DNA of 64,000 bases from Paraburkholderia piptadeniae (lineage in GTDB: Bacteria > Pseudomonadota > Gammaproteobacteria > Burkholderiales > Burkholderiaceae): assembly GCF_900007165.1 (NCBI RefSeq), contig NZ_CYGY02000047.1, forward strand, positions 301-64,300, given 5' to 3'. Within the stretch, counting starts at the first letter, position 1. Every line of letters starts with the position of its first letter. The notes beneath the pieces are model-generated. The model had not been told where the DNA came from, searched no databases, and saw only the letters and a list, made by a program, of their open reading frames with translations. Positions 1 to 8,519 of the stretch are shown piece by piece. The translations under genes were made by a program, and so were the position numbers.

Positions 1-478
1 CCATTAACGATATAAACACGTCGTTTAGTCGGCTGTTCGTGGCGGTCTTCACAATGCATCCATTACCGGCCCGAACGGTCGCCGCAGATCGGCCGTTCGG
101 CTGCACGGTCACTGTGACCGAGTGGGGTCTACCCCGATCGGAGACTTCGTTTGAAAGCAGTCTTTCTGAGGGCGCGAAACACGATGATCGCGAACGGCCG
201 CTTCGGTCAATCGCCTGCGGTCCTGTGTGATTAAACGAATGGCCGTTGTACCTCACAGTAGTTGCCGTTAATTTCGCCTTGGGTCGAAGGGTCGAACAGG
301 GTCGACACCCGCCGTTTCCCCCAAAATCCGCGAAGAACCAAAAAAATGCCCGCCGTCAGGGCGGGCGCAATCCATATCCGGGGAGATATGGAGGAGACAG
401 CTCCGACGCTTCACCGCTGGAACGCGCGCGTGTCTTCTCGCCGATCGCCTGGCCGTTGTCCAGCAAGTTGCGTCTCGT
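1..478. other. Non-coding stretch before the first gene
   Basis: No convincing coding sequence is visible. Short open frames exist on both strands but they have no recognisable domain and no good ribosome-binding site. The only clear structure is the pair of hairpins near 348-391, listed separately. Confidence 0.5.
340..391 (-). terminator. Rho-independent terminator with a second hairpin
   Basis: On the minus strand a 7-bp GC stem (GCCCGCC at 348-354 pairing with GGCGGGC at 360-366) is followed by a T-run (A-run at 340-346 on the plus strand). A second stem, CCATATC (372-378) with GATATGG (385-391), lies just upstream in the direction of transcription. It is well placed to end the zinc-finger mini-gene and the DUF421 gene transcribed from the minus strand. 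Confidence 0.8.
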
Positions 479-673
479 CTAGCCGCCGCCGATTCCCTGA
501 AGGACCTTTCCTGTACCGTTGCAAACGCTACAGCGCCGCCCTTCGACGGCGCCTGTTCCGCGGCATGCGCGGCACACGTCTTCTTCGACACCGGGCGCGT
601 CGGGCGGTCCTTCGTCTTGGGGGTTCAAGGGTGTATCGCCTGGTGCATGTCGGCCTCGGCTTTCCGTGACCAC
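479..673 (-). CDS. Small DnaJ-type CxxCxGxG zinc-finger protein
   Basis: This 64-residue protein carries two CxxC pairs in the order CRACRGTG and CSVCNGTG, spaced like one zinc-binding module of the DnaJ cysteine-rich domain. There is no J domain, so it is not a full co-chaperone. Such mini-proteins are common in Burkholderiaceae; their role is unproven and is presumed to be zinc binding or redox/chaperone assistance. It lies 17 bp after the DUF421 gene on the same strand, so the two may be co-transcribed, and a terminator follows it. The Cys pattern is seen directly; the function is inference. Confidence 0.7.
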   Translation of the reverse strand: MVTESRGRHAPGDTPLNPQDEGPPDAPGVEEDVCRACRGTGAVEGRRCSVCNGTGKVLQGIGGG

Positions 674-690
674 AGGAGAGAGCGCAAGCG

Positions 691-1254
691 CTATACCCGT
701 GTCGAGTCATTGCCGAATCGACGTGCATTCATGTTCGGTCTTGCGTCACGAACGGTTCCGTTACGGTTCCGTTTGCGAATGAGGCTGACCTCGCCGTTGC
801 GTTCGAGAATGGCCGCCTGTACGTCGTCGAGATCAGGCGAGTGAAACGACTGCCGCGCGGCCTCGAAGATATCCGTCTTCGTGATGAGAGCCGCCGACAT
901 CTGACGCGCGTCGAAGCGGCCCTCGCGATAGATCTCGCGTTCGCTTCCGACCGCGAGCGATTCGAGCCATCGCGACCGCACGCAAACCCATGCAAGCGCG
1001 CGATGGATCAGAACGATCACGAGCGACGCGGTCAGAGTCGGAACGACGGGCGACGCGCCGACGATCACGCGGCTCAACGTCGCGCCAAGCAGGATGGCCA
1101 CGACATAGTCGAACGGAGAGCGCTGGCCGAACGAACGTCGGCCGGAAATGCGGATAAAGAGCAGCGCAGCGAAGAATACGACTATCGCTCGCATCGCGGC
1201 CTGAAGCACGTTCAGGTCTTTGCCCTCGCCGAATACTGCAATCAGCACATCCAT
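691..1254 (-). CDS. DUF421 (YetF-like) membrane protein
   Basis: The 187-residue protein has three hydrophobic helices in its first 90 residues, with the family stretch RISGRRSFGQRSPFDYVVAI between the first two. A soluble domain of the DUF421 type follows (REIYREGRFD, ALITKTDIFEAAR, VQAAILERNGEVSLI). Family members are inner-membrane proteins linked to spore or stress biology in Firmicutes; in Proteobacteria the function is unknown. The start overlaps the degraded end of a ParB-like remnant on the same strand, so this gene sits at the edge of a decayed region but is itself intact. Confidence 0.85.
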   Translation of the reverse strand: MDVLIAVFGEGKDLNVLQAAMRAIVVFFAALLFIRISGRRSFGQRSPFDYVVAILLGATLSRVIVGASPVVPTLTASLVIVLIHRALAWVCVRSRWLESLAVGSEREIYREGRFDARQMSAALITKTDIFEAARQSFHSPDLDDVQAAILERNGEVSLIRKRNRNGTVRDARPNMNARRFGNDSTRV

Positions 1255-1274
1255 TTTCGTTTCCTGCCGAGCCG

Positions 1275-1515
1275 AGCGTTCGGATCATAGGGATAAGTCC
1301 ACGCGTTGTTTTCCAGTGTCAGCCAGAATTCTGCTTGCGTCAGTGAGGACAGATCGCTCAAGAGGACGAACGGAATCATGCGGATACCGGCGCGCCACAA
1401 CGCGGCGCCGACATGATGGTGATCGAGTGCGTACGGCGCGCCGCCAGGACCATACATGACGGCTACGGGCTTCGGGGTGCAGGATTTGTGCCCGTGCCTG
1501 GCTCATCCTGTTCGA
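1275..1515 (-). pseudogene. Remnant of a ParB-like (ParBc_2) nuclease-fold protein
   Basis: On the minus strand, PKPVAVMYGPGGAPYALDHHHVG followed by FWLTLENNAWTYPYDPN matches the core of the ParBc_2/ParB-like family. Just upstream, a different frame reads SQARAQILHP, which fits the part of the same family immediately before KPVAVM, so there is a frameshift near 1475-1485. The N-terminal part is missing, and the C-terminal end breaks off at about 1278, where the DUF421 gene begins. I call it a pseudogene; a surviving short product from the ATG at 1457 is possible but unlikely to fold. Confidence 0.7.
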
Positions 1516-1559
1516 AGCGCTGTGCTCTCCATCGCGCTGCAATTCACGGTGCCGTACCC

Positions 1560-1833
1560 GCGCTATGCGAAGTTCGTGAAGTGGCTGACGCTCGACGGCT
1601 GCGCTTCAGCAGCGATGTGCGCATCCTGCTGCGCATCGACGCCCCTGCGTCCGAGATAGCGGTCGAGCCAGCCCGGCACCCATCTGTTGGCGACAATCGC
1701 CTTGATCGACGAAGCGCCGACCCACTTCGCGGCGTCGATGCGTGGCGGCCCAATAGATCGCGCGCGCCGCGACTTCCGGATTGCAGCGGAATCGAACGAT
1801 AGGCGAGGGCGGAGCTGACCTGCACGATCACGC
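1560..1833 (-). pseudogene. Remnant of a short-chain dehydrogenase/reductase with internal deletion and frameshift
   Basis: Three minus-strand pieces follow in order. GGVIVQVSSALAYRSIPLQS (about 1778-1836) is the stretch leading into the YxxxK motif. PEVAARAIYWAATHRRREV (about 1720-1779) is in a second frame. WVGASSIKAIVANRWVPG then LDRYLGRRGVDAQQ (about 1626-1722) is in a third. The catalytic YxxxK and the segment after it are absent, so a deletion joins the first two pieces at about 1778. About two bases are missing in the GAAGTGGGTCGG region, which shifts the frame again. The Rossmann N-terminus is also gone. This is a dead SDR gene of the larger stress-associated type. Confidence 0.8.
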
Positions 1834-1967
1834 CGCCTCACGTGACGATCGCGCAGGCGCGCGCGTTCGCGCGGACGTTAATGGAGGGCGATCCGAAAGA
1901 AGGCAGCGTGATTGCGAATACCGCGCGTCAGGTGTTGGGCTCGGTCATTCCAGGCAGCAAGGACTAG
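1815..1967 (+). pseudogene. C-terminal remnant of a thiamine-pyrophosphate-dependent enzyme
   Basis: The plus strand ends an open stretch with TPPHVTIAQARAFARTLMEG then DPKEGSVIANTARQVLGSVIPG and a stop at 1965-1967. This closely resembles the last about 45 residues of pyruvate oxidase/acetolactate-synthase-like TPP enzymes. No thiamine-binding or pyrimidine-binding domain lies upstream; instead the sequence runs directly into the broken SDR on the other strand. It is the tail of a roughly 550-600-residue enzyme whose remainder was deleted. Identification is from the tail only. Confidence 0.65.
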
Positions 1968-2224
1968 CGGGCGGACGTGCGTGATGCGCTTACATGCGAA
2001 GAACGGCGGCTGACGTCCATGTAAAGGTCACAGTGTGATGTAAATCGTACGCGCATTGCAGGCTGGCGTTTGCGGGCATGTTTTTGCGTACATGATGCGG
2101 CGTTTGCGGTGGCTTCTCGTCCTGATTGCAGAAGCTGCGCGACGGGGACCGTGCCCGTTTCTTGCTGAGCTAGTACGGGCGCGTCACGTCGCGGTATGCA
2201 GGCATCGAAAGGGGGAGTAGGCGG

Positions 2225-2857
2225 ATGCAACGGAAGCCGGAAGACGTGCATCGCGGCGGCAGAGGTGTGTGGACTCGTGCTGCCGCCGCGATCGCGTCGA
2301 TGGCTGGCTTGATGGCTGCACAGACCGATGCACAGGGCGCGCCCCTCGATTACTTCCTGCATGCGGGCGGTCCCGCCGCTGGGCCGACGATGCGCCTCGG
2401 CTGGGCGCTCGCCGCGCTCTCGATGAGCGTGATCGCGATCGTCGCGCTGCTGCTCGCCATTGCGATTGCACGCCGCCGCCATGCACGCGGCCCGAACACG
2501 CTTGAACAAGGGGAAAAGGGCGCGCTTCGTTGGGTGTACATCGGTACGGGCATTTCGTCCGCGCTGCTGATCGCGGCGCTCGCCTATACGCTCGTCACGC
2601 TCGATTCGGTAGCGGCGCCGCCGCATGCGCCTTCGCTGACGGTAACGGCGTACGACTGGTGGTGGAAAGTCGACTACAGCGATGCCGACGGCGGCCCCGC
2701 ATTCGTCACGGCGAACGAGATTCACATCCCTGTCGGAGAAAAGCGCTGCCTCGCGCTGACGATCGGCGGACTGTACTGGCATTTTGTCGATCTCGTGTGG
2801 CTCTTCATCTTCACGACGATCTATCTGTCGCCGTATGTGCTGAGGGGGCGCGCATGA
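2225..2857 (+). pseudogene. Cytochrome c oxidase subunit II / subunit III chimera
   Basis: The frame encodes 210 residues. Residues 1-172 look like the N-terminal part of oxidase subunit II: a leader, two membrane helices (about 58-85 and 100-125) and VTAYDWWWKVDY leading to ANEIHIPVG. From about residue 173 (nt 2741) it switches to the last helix of subunit III (LTIGGLYWHFVDLVWLFIFT). The CuA-binding half of subunit II, all of subunit I and most of subunit III are missing. The simplest reading is one in-frame deletion across a cox operon. The product cannot bind copper or heme. The frame stays open, so translation is possible. Confidence 0.8.
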
Positions 2858-3078
2858 GCGACAACCGCACACAAACGCGGCAGCGGCGCGAAGAGGCGGC
2901 GGCGCGCATCGACACTCCGCACTTTAACTCGGGGCGCAAAATGCCGTCGTTCGCGGGCAAGCTGACCGATACCGAAATGGCGCGTGTGCTGACATTCGTC
3001 CGCAATACATGGGGCAACGATGCCGCGCCTGTGACGACACATGAAGTAGCGCGCATCCGTCAAGAAACAGGCAAGTAG
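2854..3078 (+). pseudogene. Cytochrome c C-terminal tail fused to an unrelated N-terminus
   Basis: This 74-residue frame overlaps the previous stop as ATGA. Its first about 20 residues (MSDNRTQTRQRREEAAARID) look like the start of a small oxidase-associated protein. The rest (KMPSFAGKLTDTEMARVLTF then VRNTWGNDAAPV) is the end of a class I cytochrome c, including the Met that would be the distal heme ligand. No CxxCH heme site is present. It therefore seems to be a second deletion product of the same oxidase operon, one gene downstream of the first. Confidence 0.7.
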
Positions 3079-3271
3079 CGCTGAAGCGCTAGAGTCGAAT
3101 CGTTGCGTTCGCGATACTTCATGCCGAGGCATAGCATCTATACGAAAGAGTCGATCTTCGGACATAACGACGGTCTTAATAAGGTAATCCGTAGCGACTA
3201 GTCTTTGGGAACGAGATGCGCGAGGTGGCGGATGCCATGCCGCGCGTCGATGCAGTCTGCTGGAGGCGACC

Positions 3272-4663
3272 ATGCTCGACACCGCTGTCTTTCGCAACGG
3301 TTTTCGGTCGCCCTCCGCGCGGACCACACAGCGTCCGTCGCGTGTGGCGCGTTCCCATTCGGGCGTCGTACCTTATGCGCTCGTGTACGTCGACACGGAC
3401 AGTGTTGGCAGTCCCAACAGCACGAGCGTCGATCCGTTCGCATATCTCCAACAGGCCATCACGCTCAACCGGAGCCTGCTCGCTGCCGGCTTGCCGCGAT
3501 TGACCGTCGCGACCAACGTGGCGGACCGGGTCGAGCACTATCTTGCCGATATCGCCGCGGACTGGCGTCCCGATGTGTTGCAGCTTAGGCCCTCGACACT
3601 CGAGTTGCCGAAGGCCACGCGGTTCTATGGCACGCACTTCAAGCTCGATTTGCTGGCGCAGGCGGCCGCTACGTTAGACGAAGGCCAGCTGCTGATGCTG
3701 CTCGATACCGACATGCTTGCGCTTCGGGGCGTGAGCGCGGAACTGCTGCTGCGCTGCCGTGCGACGGGCGTGGGCGCATATGACATCACCGATCAGGAGT
3801 TCTCCGCTTATGGCGAGAGCCGCGTCATCGCCGATCTGGAGACGGTCGCAGGCAAGCGGCTTGTCAATCCGAGATGGTTCGGCGGCGAGGCGCTGCTGGC
3901 ATCGGCGGCGTTCATCGACAAGCTCGGGCCCCGCGCACGCGCATGCTTCGAACGGTACAGGTCCTCGATCGACCAGTTGAACCACAACGGCGACGAGACG
4001 TTCATCTCCGCGGCGCTGAACCTGCTCGCCGAAGAAGGACAGCAGATCATCGATCTCGGCGCACACCGGCTGGTGGGACGCCACTGGTCCGGCAATACGC
4101 ATCGCGATCTGCGCTGGTTCAAGGGATGTACGTTGCTGCATCTGCCCGACAGCAAGCGGCTGCTCGAACGTCAGGCGCGCCACCCGACGTTCAGCGTGGC
4201 GCGCATCTTGCGTAGAGTTGTATTGGCGCACGCGTTCAACCGGATGTTGTGGCCGCTCAGGCGGTGGCGCCGCGCTCGCTCGCGTCTGCGTCGGATGCCG
4301 GCCAGTCACGTTGCCAGGGTCGACGTGCTGATTCTCGATCCCGATACAGGCAGGCTGTCGGCGCTGGCTTCCCGGCTGACCTCGCGCGGCGTCGTCGTGA
4401 TGCCGACGGTCACGTTGGAAGAAGCACGCGATGCCGCGCGGCGGCTCGATCCGCGTGTCATCGTCACGTCGAGTCGGATTTTTCCCGGCGATCGCGGCGA
4501 TGTGTTGGACACGATCCAACGCAGCGCGGGCCGTCCCGTGATGATCGCCTTTTCGAGCGACGATGCGCGCCTCGACTGGACACAGTGGGACGGGTGGTTT
4601 CCGCGCTCCGCCGATCCCGGCGAAGTGGTGGAAGCGGTTATGGAAGCGCTGGGCAGACGGTAG
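3272..4663 (+). CDS. GT-A-type glycosyltransferase fused to a degenerate receiver domain
   Basis: The 463-residue protein has two parts. Residues about 35-340 resemble a nucleotide-diphospho-sugar transferase, with LLMLLDTDMLALRG giving the metal-binding DxD (145-147) and NPRWFGGEALLAS and NHNGDETFISAAL as later conserved blocks. Residues about 350-463 resemble a response-regulator receiver (VDVLILDPDTGRLSALASRL, PVMIAFSSDDAR). The usual phospho-acceptor Asp is replaced in RVIVTSSRIFPGD, and the conserved Lys is not obvious, so the receiver is probably not phosphorylated. No kinase lies nearby. The sugar substrate is unknown. The start is the ATG within a weak ribosome-binding context. Confidence 0.7.
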   Translation: MLDTAVFRNGFRSPSARTTQRPSRVARSHSGVVPYALVYVDTDSVGSPNSTSVDPFAYLQQAITLNRSLLAAGLPRLTVATNVADRVEHYLADIAADWRPDVLQLRPSTLELPKATRFYGTHFKLDLLAQAAATLDEGQLLMLLDTDMLALRGVSAELLLRCRATGVGAYDITDQEFSAYGESRVIADLETVAGKRLVNPRWFGGEALLASAAFIDKLGPRARACFERYRSSIDQLNHNGDETFISAALNLLAEEGQQIIDLGAHRLVGRHWSGNTHRDLRWFKGCTLLHLPDSKRLLERQARHPTFSVARILRRVVLAHAFNRMLWPLRRWRRARSRLRRMPASHVARVDVLILDPDTGRLSALASRLTSRGVVVMPTVTLEEARDAARRLDPRVIVTSSRIFPGDRGDVLDTIQRSAGRPVMIAFSSDDARLDWTQWDGWFPRSADPGEVVEAVMEALGRR

Positions 4664-4780
4664 CGCGCCAACGCGCGCATCGTTGCCGGGCGTCGGCAGG
4701 GTTGCGAAAACGTCTGAAGAAGTTCGTCTTGTCTGTCGATACATGCCGGCGCATGTCTCGATGAATCAGGTGGAGGAATC

Positions 4781-5803
4781 ATGTTTGTGGCAGAGAACGG
4801 GCGTCAACTCGCCGACGGATACAGAGGCAGTGTTTCGAGCTTTCAACGGGTCGCGTTCGTGCTGACGGATGCGTGCGACCTGTTGGGCGTAGCCGTCGTC
4901 GCCGAAGCGCTCGACTGCGCGAGCGAACTGGCGGGCGTTCAGCACGCGTGCAAGTACGGGATGCAGTTTCTGTCCGCGCATGGCGGCGTCGTGCAGTGCC
5001 ATCGTTCGCTGGTTGTGTCGACGGGCAAATTGGGCGATACGATCGGGACGCGATTCGCGTGCGTGTTCGTCGCCGCAGGGCCGAACGCAGACGAGGTGTG
5101 CAACGGGCTATCCCATGCAGCGTGGCTGCAGCGCGTCAGGGCGACAGCCACGCCCGTGCGATTTCTCGCGGCCGATACCGTGCACGATACCGCACACGAT
5201 TGCGCGCACGTATCCGAGCGTGATCGTGTCATGCAGGCCTCGCAGGCCAAAGCGCGATTATCCGGCGCGATCAAAGCGGCCTTCGAAATCATTCGCGACG
5301 ATCTGGGCGAGACGATTGCGCGCGAGGCCTTGCATCGCACGGTCAGCGTACAGGTCGACACGATTCTGTCATCGATCGACACGGGCATGAGCACTGCCGA
5401 CAAGGTGCGCGCGGCCGGGCGGTGGCTCAAGAACAACTGTCACCGTCCCGTCAGCGTCGCCGATGCGGCGCACGCGTGCGCGATGAGCCAGCGTACGTTG
5501 CTGCGCTACTTTCAGGCGTGCCTCGGGACTTCGCCATCGGAATACCTGCAACGGGCGAGGCTCGATCTGGCTTGCGTGCTGCTCGCCGAAACCTCGCTGC
5601 CCGCGGACAAGATCGCACGGCGTGTCGGCCTGACCGACGGCGGCAGGCTCGGCAAGCTGTTTCGCCGCTGTCTCGGGAAGTCGCCGACCGAGTATCGCGC
5701 GGGGCAGCGTGCCAGTGCGAATGGTCTGCAGCCTGTCCATGCGAACGAGCGGCCGCTCGAGGTTCAGGCGGACATGGAGGCAACGCAGTGCGCCGCTGCA
5801 TGA
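4781..5803 (+). CDS. AraC-family regulator of the GlxA type
   Basis: The 340-residue protein starts at an ATG preceded by GGAGG. The N-terminal about 200 residues resemble the DJ-1/PfpI-like sensor half of GlxA-type regulators, though divergent. Residues about 215-320 are a clear AraC double helix-turn-helix: SVADAAHACAMSQRTLLRYF, then ACLGTSPSEYLQRARLDLAC and KLFRRCLGKSPTEYR. It lies between the glycosyltransferase and the glycogen phosphorylase gene and may control either, which is inference. The effector is unknown. Confidence 0.8.
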   Translation: MFVAENGRQLADGYRGSVSSFQRVAFVLTDACDLLGVAVVAEALDCASELAGVQHACKYGMQFLSAHGGVVQCHRSLVVSTGKLGDTIGTRFACVFVAAGPNADEVCNGLSHAAWLQRVRATATPVRFLAADTVHDTAHDCAHVSERDRVMQASQAKARLSGAIKAAFEIIRDDLGETIAREALHRTVSVQVDTILSSIDTGMSTADKVRAAGRWLKNNCHRPVSVADAAHACAMSQRTLLRYFQACLGTSPSEYLQRARLDLACVLLAETSLPADKIARRVGLTDGGRLGKLFRRCLGKSPTEYRAGQRASANGLQPVHANERPLEVQADMEATQCAAA

Positions 5804-6009
5804 TCTTCTTTCGTCCATCGACATGCGTAGCGTTGCGCACCCGATAATCGTCAGCGGAAAGCCCGCGCGGGTCGTCGAACTTGCAATCCTTGCGCCGTAA
5901 CATATGCTGGCGTTGAGGTTCGTTCGGCCAGGGCGCGGGTCGTGCCCCGTATCGGCGAACGGGCGTGGCACCGCCATGCCTTTGATGCGGCGAATCGGGA
6001 GGACGCAAC

Positions 6010-8502
6010 GTGACCACCAACCCGACATCAGACGTAACCCCGAGCGCCGGATCGGCGCGCACCGGGCTCTCCGTCGATGCGCTGCGGCGCGGCGTGCTCG
6101 ACAATCTGATCTGCCTGCAGGCGCGTCCTCCCAGCATCGCTACGCCGTACGACTGGTACATGGCGCTATCGTACAGCGTGCGTGACCGCATGCTGGCGCG
6201 CTGGGCCGCGACGGTCCAGAACTATGTCGTGCGCGACCTGCGGGTCGCGTGCTACCTCTCCGCTGAATTCCTGATCGGCCCGCAGCTCGGCAACAATCTC
6301 GTGAACCTCGGCATCGAGGACAACGCGCGCGCCGTCATGCAGTCGCTCGGCCAGGACCTCGATACGCTGCTCGCGCTGGAGGAAGAGCCGGGGCTCGGCA
6401 ATGGCGGGCTCGGCAGGCTCGCTGCCTGTTATCTCGACTCGCTGGCGACGCTCCAGATACCGTCCGTCGGTTACGGCATCCGCTACGAGTTCGGCATCTT
6501 CGATCAGGAGATACGCGACGGCTGCCAGGTGGAAGTCACCGACAAGTGGCTGCAAAAAGGCAACCCGTGGGAAATCGTGCGCCCGAGCGTGTGTTATTAC
6601 GCCGCCTTTGGCGGACATACGGAAAAGTGGACCGACGAGCAAGGCCGCTTCCGTGTGCGCTGGATGCCGGCACGGATGGTCAAGGGCGTGGCCTGCGATA
6701 CGCCGATGCTGGGCTTTCGCGTGAACACGTGCAACACGTTGCGCTTGTGGAAAAGCGAGGCAATCGAGTCATTCGACCTGCAGGATTTCAATGCAGGCGA
6801 TTACTACCAGGCCGTGCAGGAAAAGGTGATTTCGGAGACGCTGTCGAAGGTGCTCTATCCGAACGACGAACCCGAAGCCGGCAAGCGGCTGCGTCTTGCG
6901 CAGCAGTACTTCTTCGTCTCCTGCTCGTTGCAGGACATGTTGCGCATTCTCGATCTGAAGGGCGTGCACGTCTCGCGTTTCGCCGACATGTTCGCAGTTC
7001 AGCTGAACGATACGCATCCGTCCATCGCCGTTGCCGAGCTGATGCGCCTGCTCGTCGACGTACGGCTTCTTCCCTGGGACGAAGCATGGGACATCACGTG
7101 CCGCACGCTCGCCTATACCAACCACACGCTGTTGCCCGAAGCGCTCGAAACGTGGGGCTTGCGGCTCTTCGGCAGATTGCTGCCGCGTCCGCTCGAAATC
7201 ATCTACGAGATCAATCACCGGTTCCTCGACGACCTGAGGCGAAAGTATCCGGGCGACGAGGCGCGCGTCGCGCGCATGTCGCTGATCGACGAGAGCGGCG
7301 AGAAGAAGATCCGCATGGCGTATCTGTCGACAATCGGCAGCCACGCCGTCAACGGCGTCGCGGCGCTGCATTCGACGCTGCTCAGGCAGACCGTGCTGCA
7401 CGACTTCGCGGAGCTGTGGCCCGAGCGTTTCGACAACGTCACCAACGGCGTCACGCCGCGCCGCTTCCTGCTGCTGAGCAACCCGGGTCTTGCGCGGCTA
7501 CTCGACACAACAGTCGGCGATGGCTGGGTCACTGATCTCACACAGCTTCGCAGGCTCGAAGCGTACGCCGACCATGCCGCGTTCCACGAGCAATGGCGTG
7601 CCGTCAAGCATGCGAACAAGCAGGTTCTCGCGGAACAGATTCGCCATGTGACGAATATCGACGTGGACCCCGATGCGCTGTTCGACATTCAGGTCAAGCG
7701 CATCCACGAGTACAAGCGACAGCATCTGAACGCGCTCTACATCATCACGCTTTACCAGCGCCTGCGCCGCAACGTCGAGCATGGCGCCGTGCCGCGCTGC
7801 TTCGTGTTCGGCGGAAAGGCCGCGCCGGGTTATGCGATGGCGAAGCTGATGATCCGGCTGATTACGGGCATCGCCGAAGTCGTGAACAACGATCCCGCGA
7901 TGCACGGCAGGCTGAAGGTCGTGTTCTTTCCGGATTTCAACGTGAAGAATGCCCAGTTCATCTATCCCGCCGCCGACCTGTCCGAGCAGATTTCGACCGC
8001 GGGCAAGGAGGCGTCGGGCACCGGCAACATGAAGTTCATGATGAACGGCGCCATCACGATAGGCACGCTGGACGGCGCGAACGTCGAGATTCGCGAAGAA
8101 GCAGGCGACGAGAACTTCTTCCTCTTTGGCCTCACTGCCGCGCAGGTGGAGCGCGTCAGGCGCGAAGGCTATCGTCCCGCTGCGCATGTCGAAAGCAATG
8201 CGGAGTTGCGCGAAGTGCTGGATCTGATCGCAGGCGGACAATTCTCGCGCGGCGACCATCACGTGTTTCGGCCGCTGGTCGACAATCTGCTGCACGCGGA
8301 CCCGTTCCTCGTGCTCGCCGATTACGCCGATTACGTCGCGTGCCAGGAGCGCGTGAGCGCTGCGTGGCTGGACCCGGCACGCTGGACTCGCATGTCGATA
8401 CTCAATACGGCGCGCTCGGGGAAGTTCTCATCGGATCGAGCGATCGCCGAGTATTGCGAACGGATCTGGAAGATCTCGCCTGTAAAAATCGCGCTTGAAT
8501 GA
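6010..8502 (+). CDS. glgP: Glycogen/starch phosphorylase
   Basis: This 830-residue protein has the full length of the GT35 family. It releases glucose 1-phosphate from alpha-1,4-glucans with pyridoxal phosphate. Recognisable blocks are EEEPGLGNGGLGRLAACYLD near the N-terminus, FNVKNAQFIYPAADLSEQIS, and the PLP-site motif KEASGTGNMKFMMNGA with the Schiff-base lysine in NMKF. The start is GTG, chosen because GGGAGGA lies about 8 bases upstream. It is not clustered with other glycogen genes. Its neighbours are stress-related remnants and a regulator, which suggests use of glycogen in starvation or low oxygen. Confidence 0.95.
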   Translation: MTTNPTSDVTPSAGSARTGLSVDALRRGVLDNLICLQARPPSIATPYDWYMALSYSVRDRMLARWAATVQNYVVRDLRVACYLSAEFLIGPQLGNNLVNLGIEDNARAVMQSLGQDLDTLLALEEEPGLGNGGLGRLAACYLDSLATLQIPSVGYGIRYEFGIFDQEIRDGCQVEVTDKWLQKGNPWEIVRPSVCYYAAFGGHTEKWTDEQGRFRVRWMPARMVKGVACDTPMLGFRVNTCNTLRLWKSEAIESFDLQDFNAGDYYQAVQEKVISETLSKVLYPNDEPEAGKRLRLAQQYFFVSCSLQDMLRILDLKGVHVSRFADMFAVQLNDTHPSIAVAELMRLLVDVRLLPWDEAWDITCRTLAYTNHTLLPEALETWGLRLFGRLLPRPLEIIYEINHRFLDDLRRKYPGDEARVARMSLIDESGEKKIRMAYLSTIGSHAVNGVAALHSTLLRQTVLHDFAELWPERFDNVTNGVTPRRFLLLSNPGLARLLDTTVGDGWVTDLTQLRRLEAYADHAAFHEQWRAVKHANKQVLAEQIRHVTNIDVDPDALFDIQVKRIHEYKRQHLNALYIITLYQRLRRNVEHGAVPRCFVFGGKAAPGYAMAKLMIRLITGIAEVVNNDPAMHGRLKVVFFPDFNVKNAQFIYPAADLSEQISTAGKEASGTGNMKFMMNGAITIGTLDGANVEIREEAGDENFFLFGLTAAQVERVRREGYRPAAHVESNAELREVLDLIAGGQFSRGDHHVFRPLVDNLLHADPFLVLADYADYVACQERVSAAWLDPARWTRMSILNTARSGKFSSDRAIAEYCERIWKISPVKIALE

Positions 8503-8519
8503 CGGCTGGTGAGTGCGGA

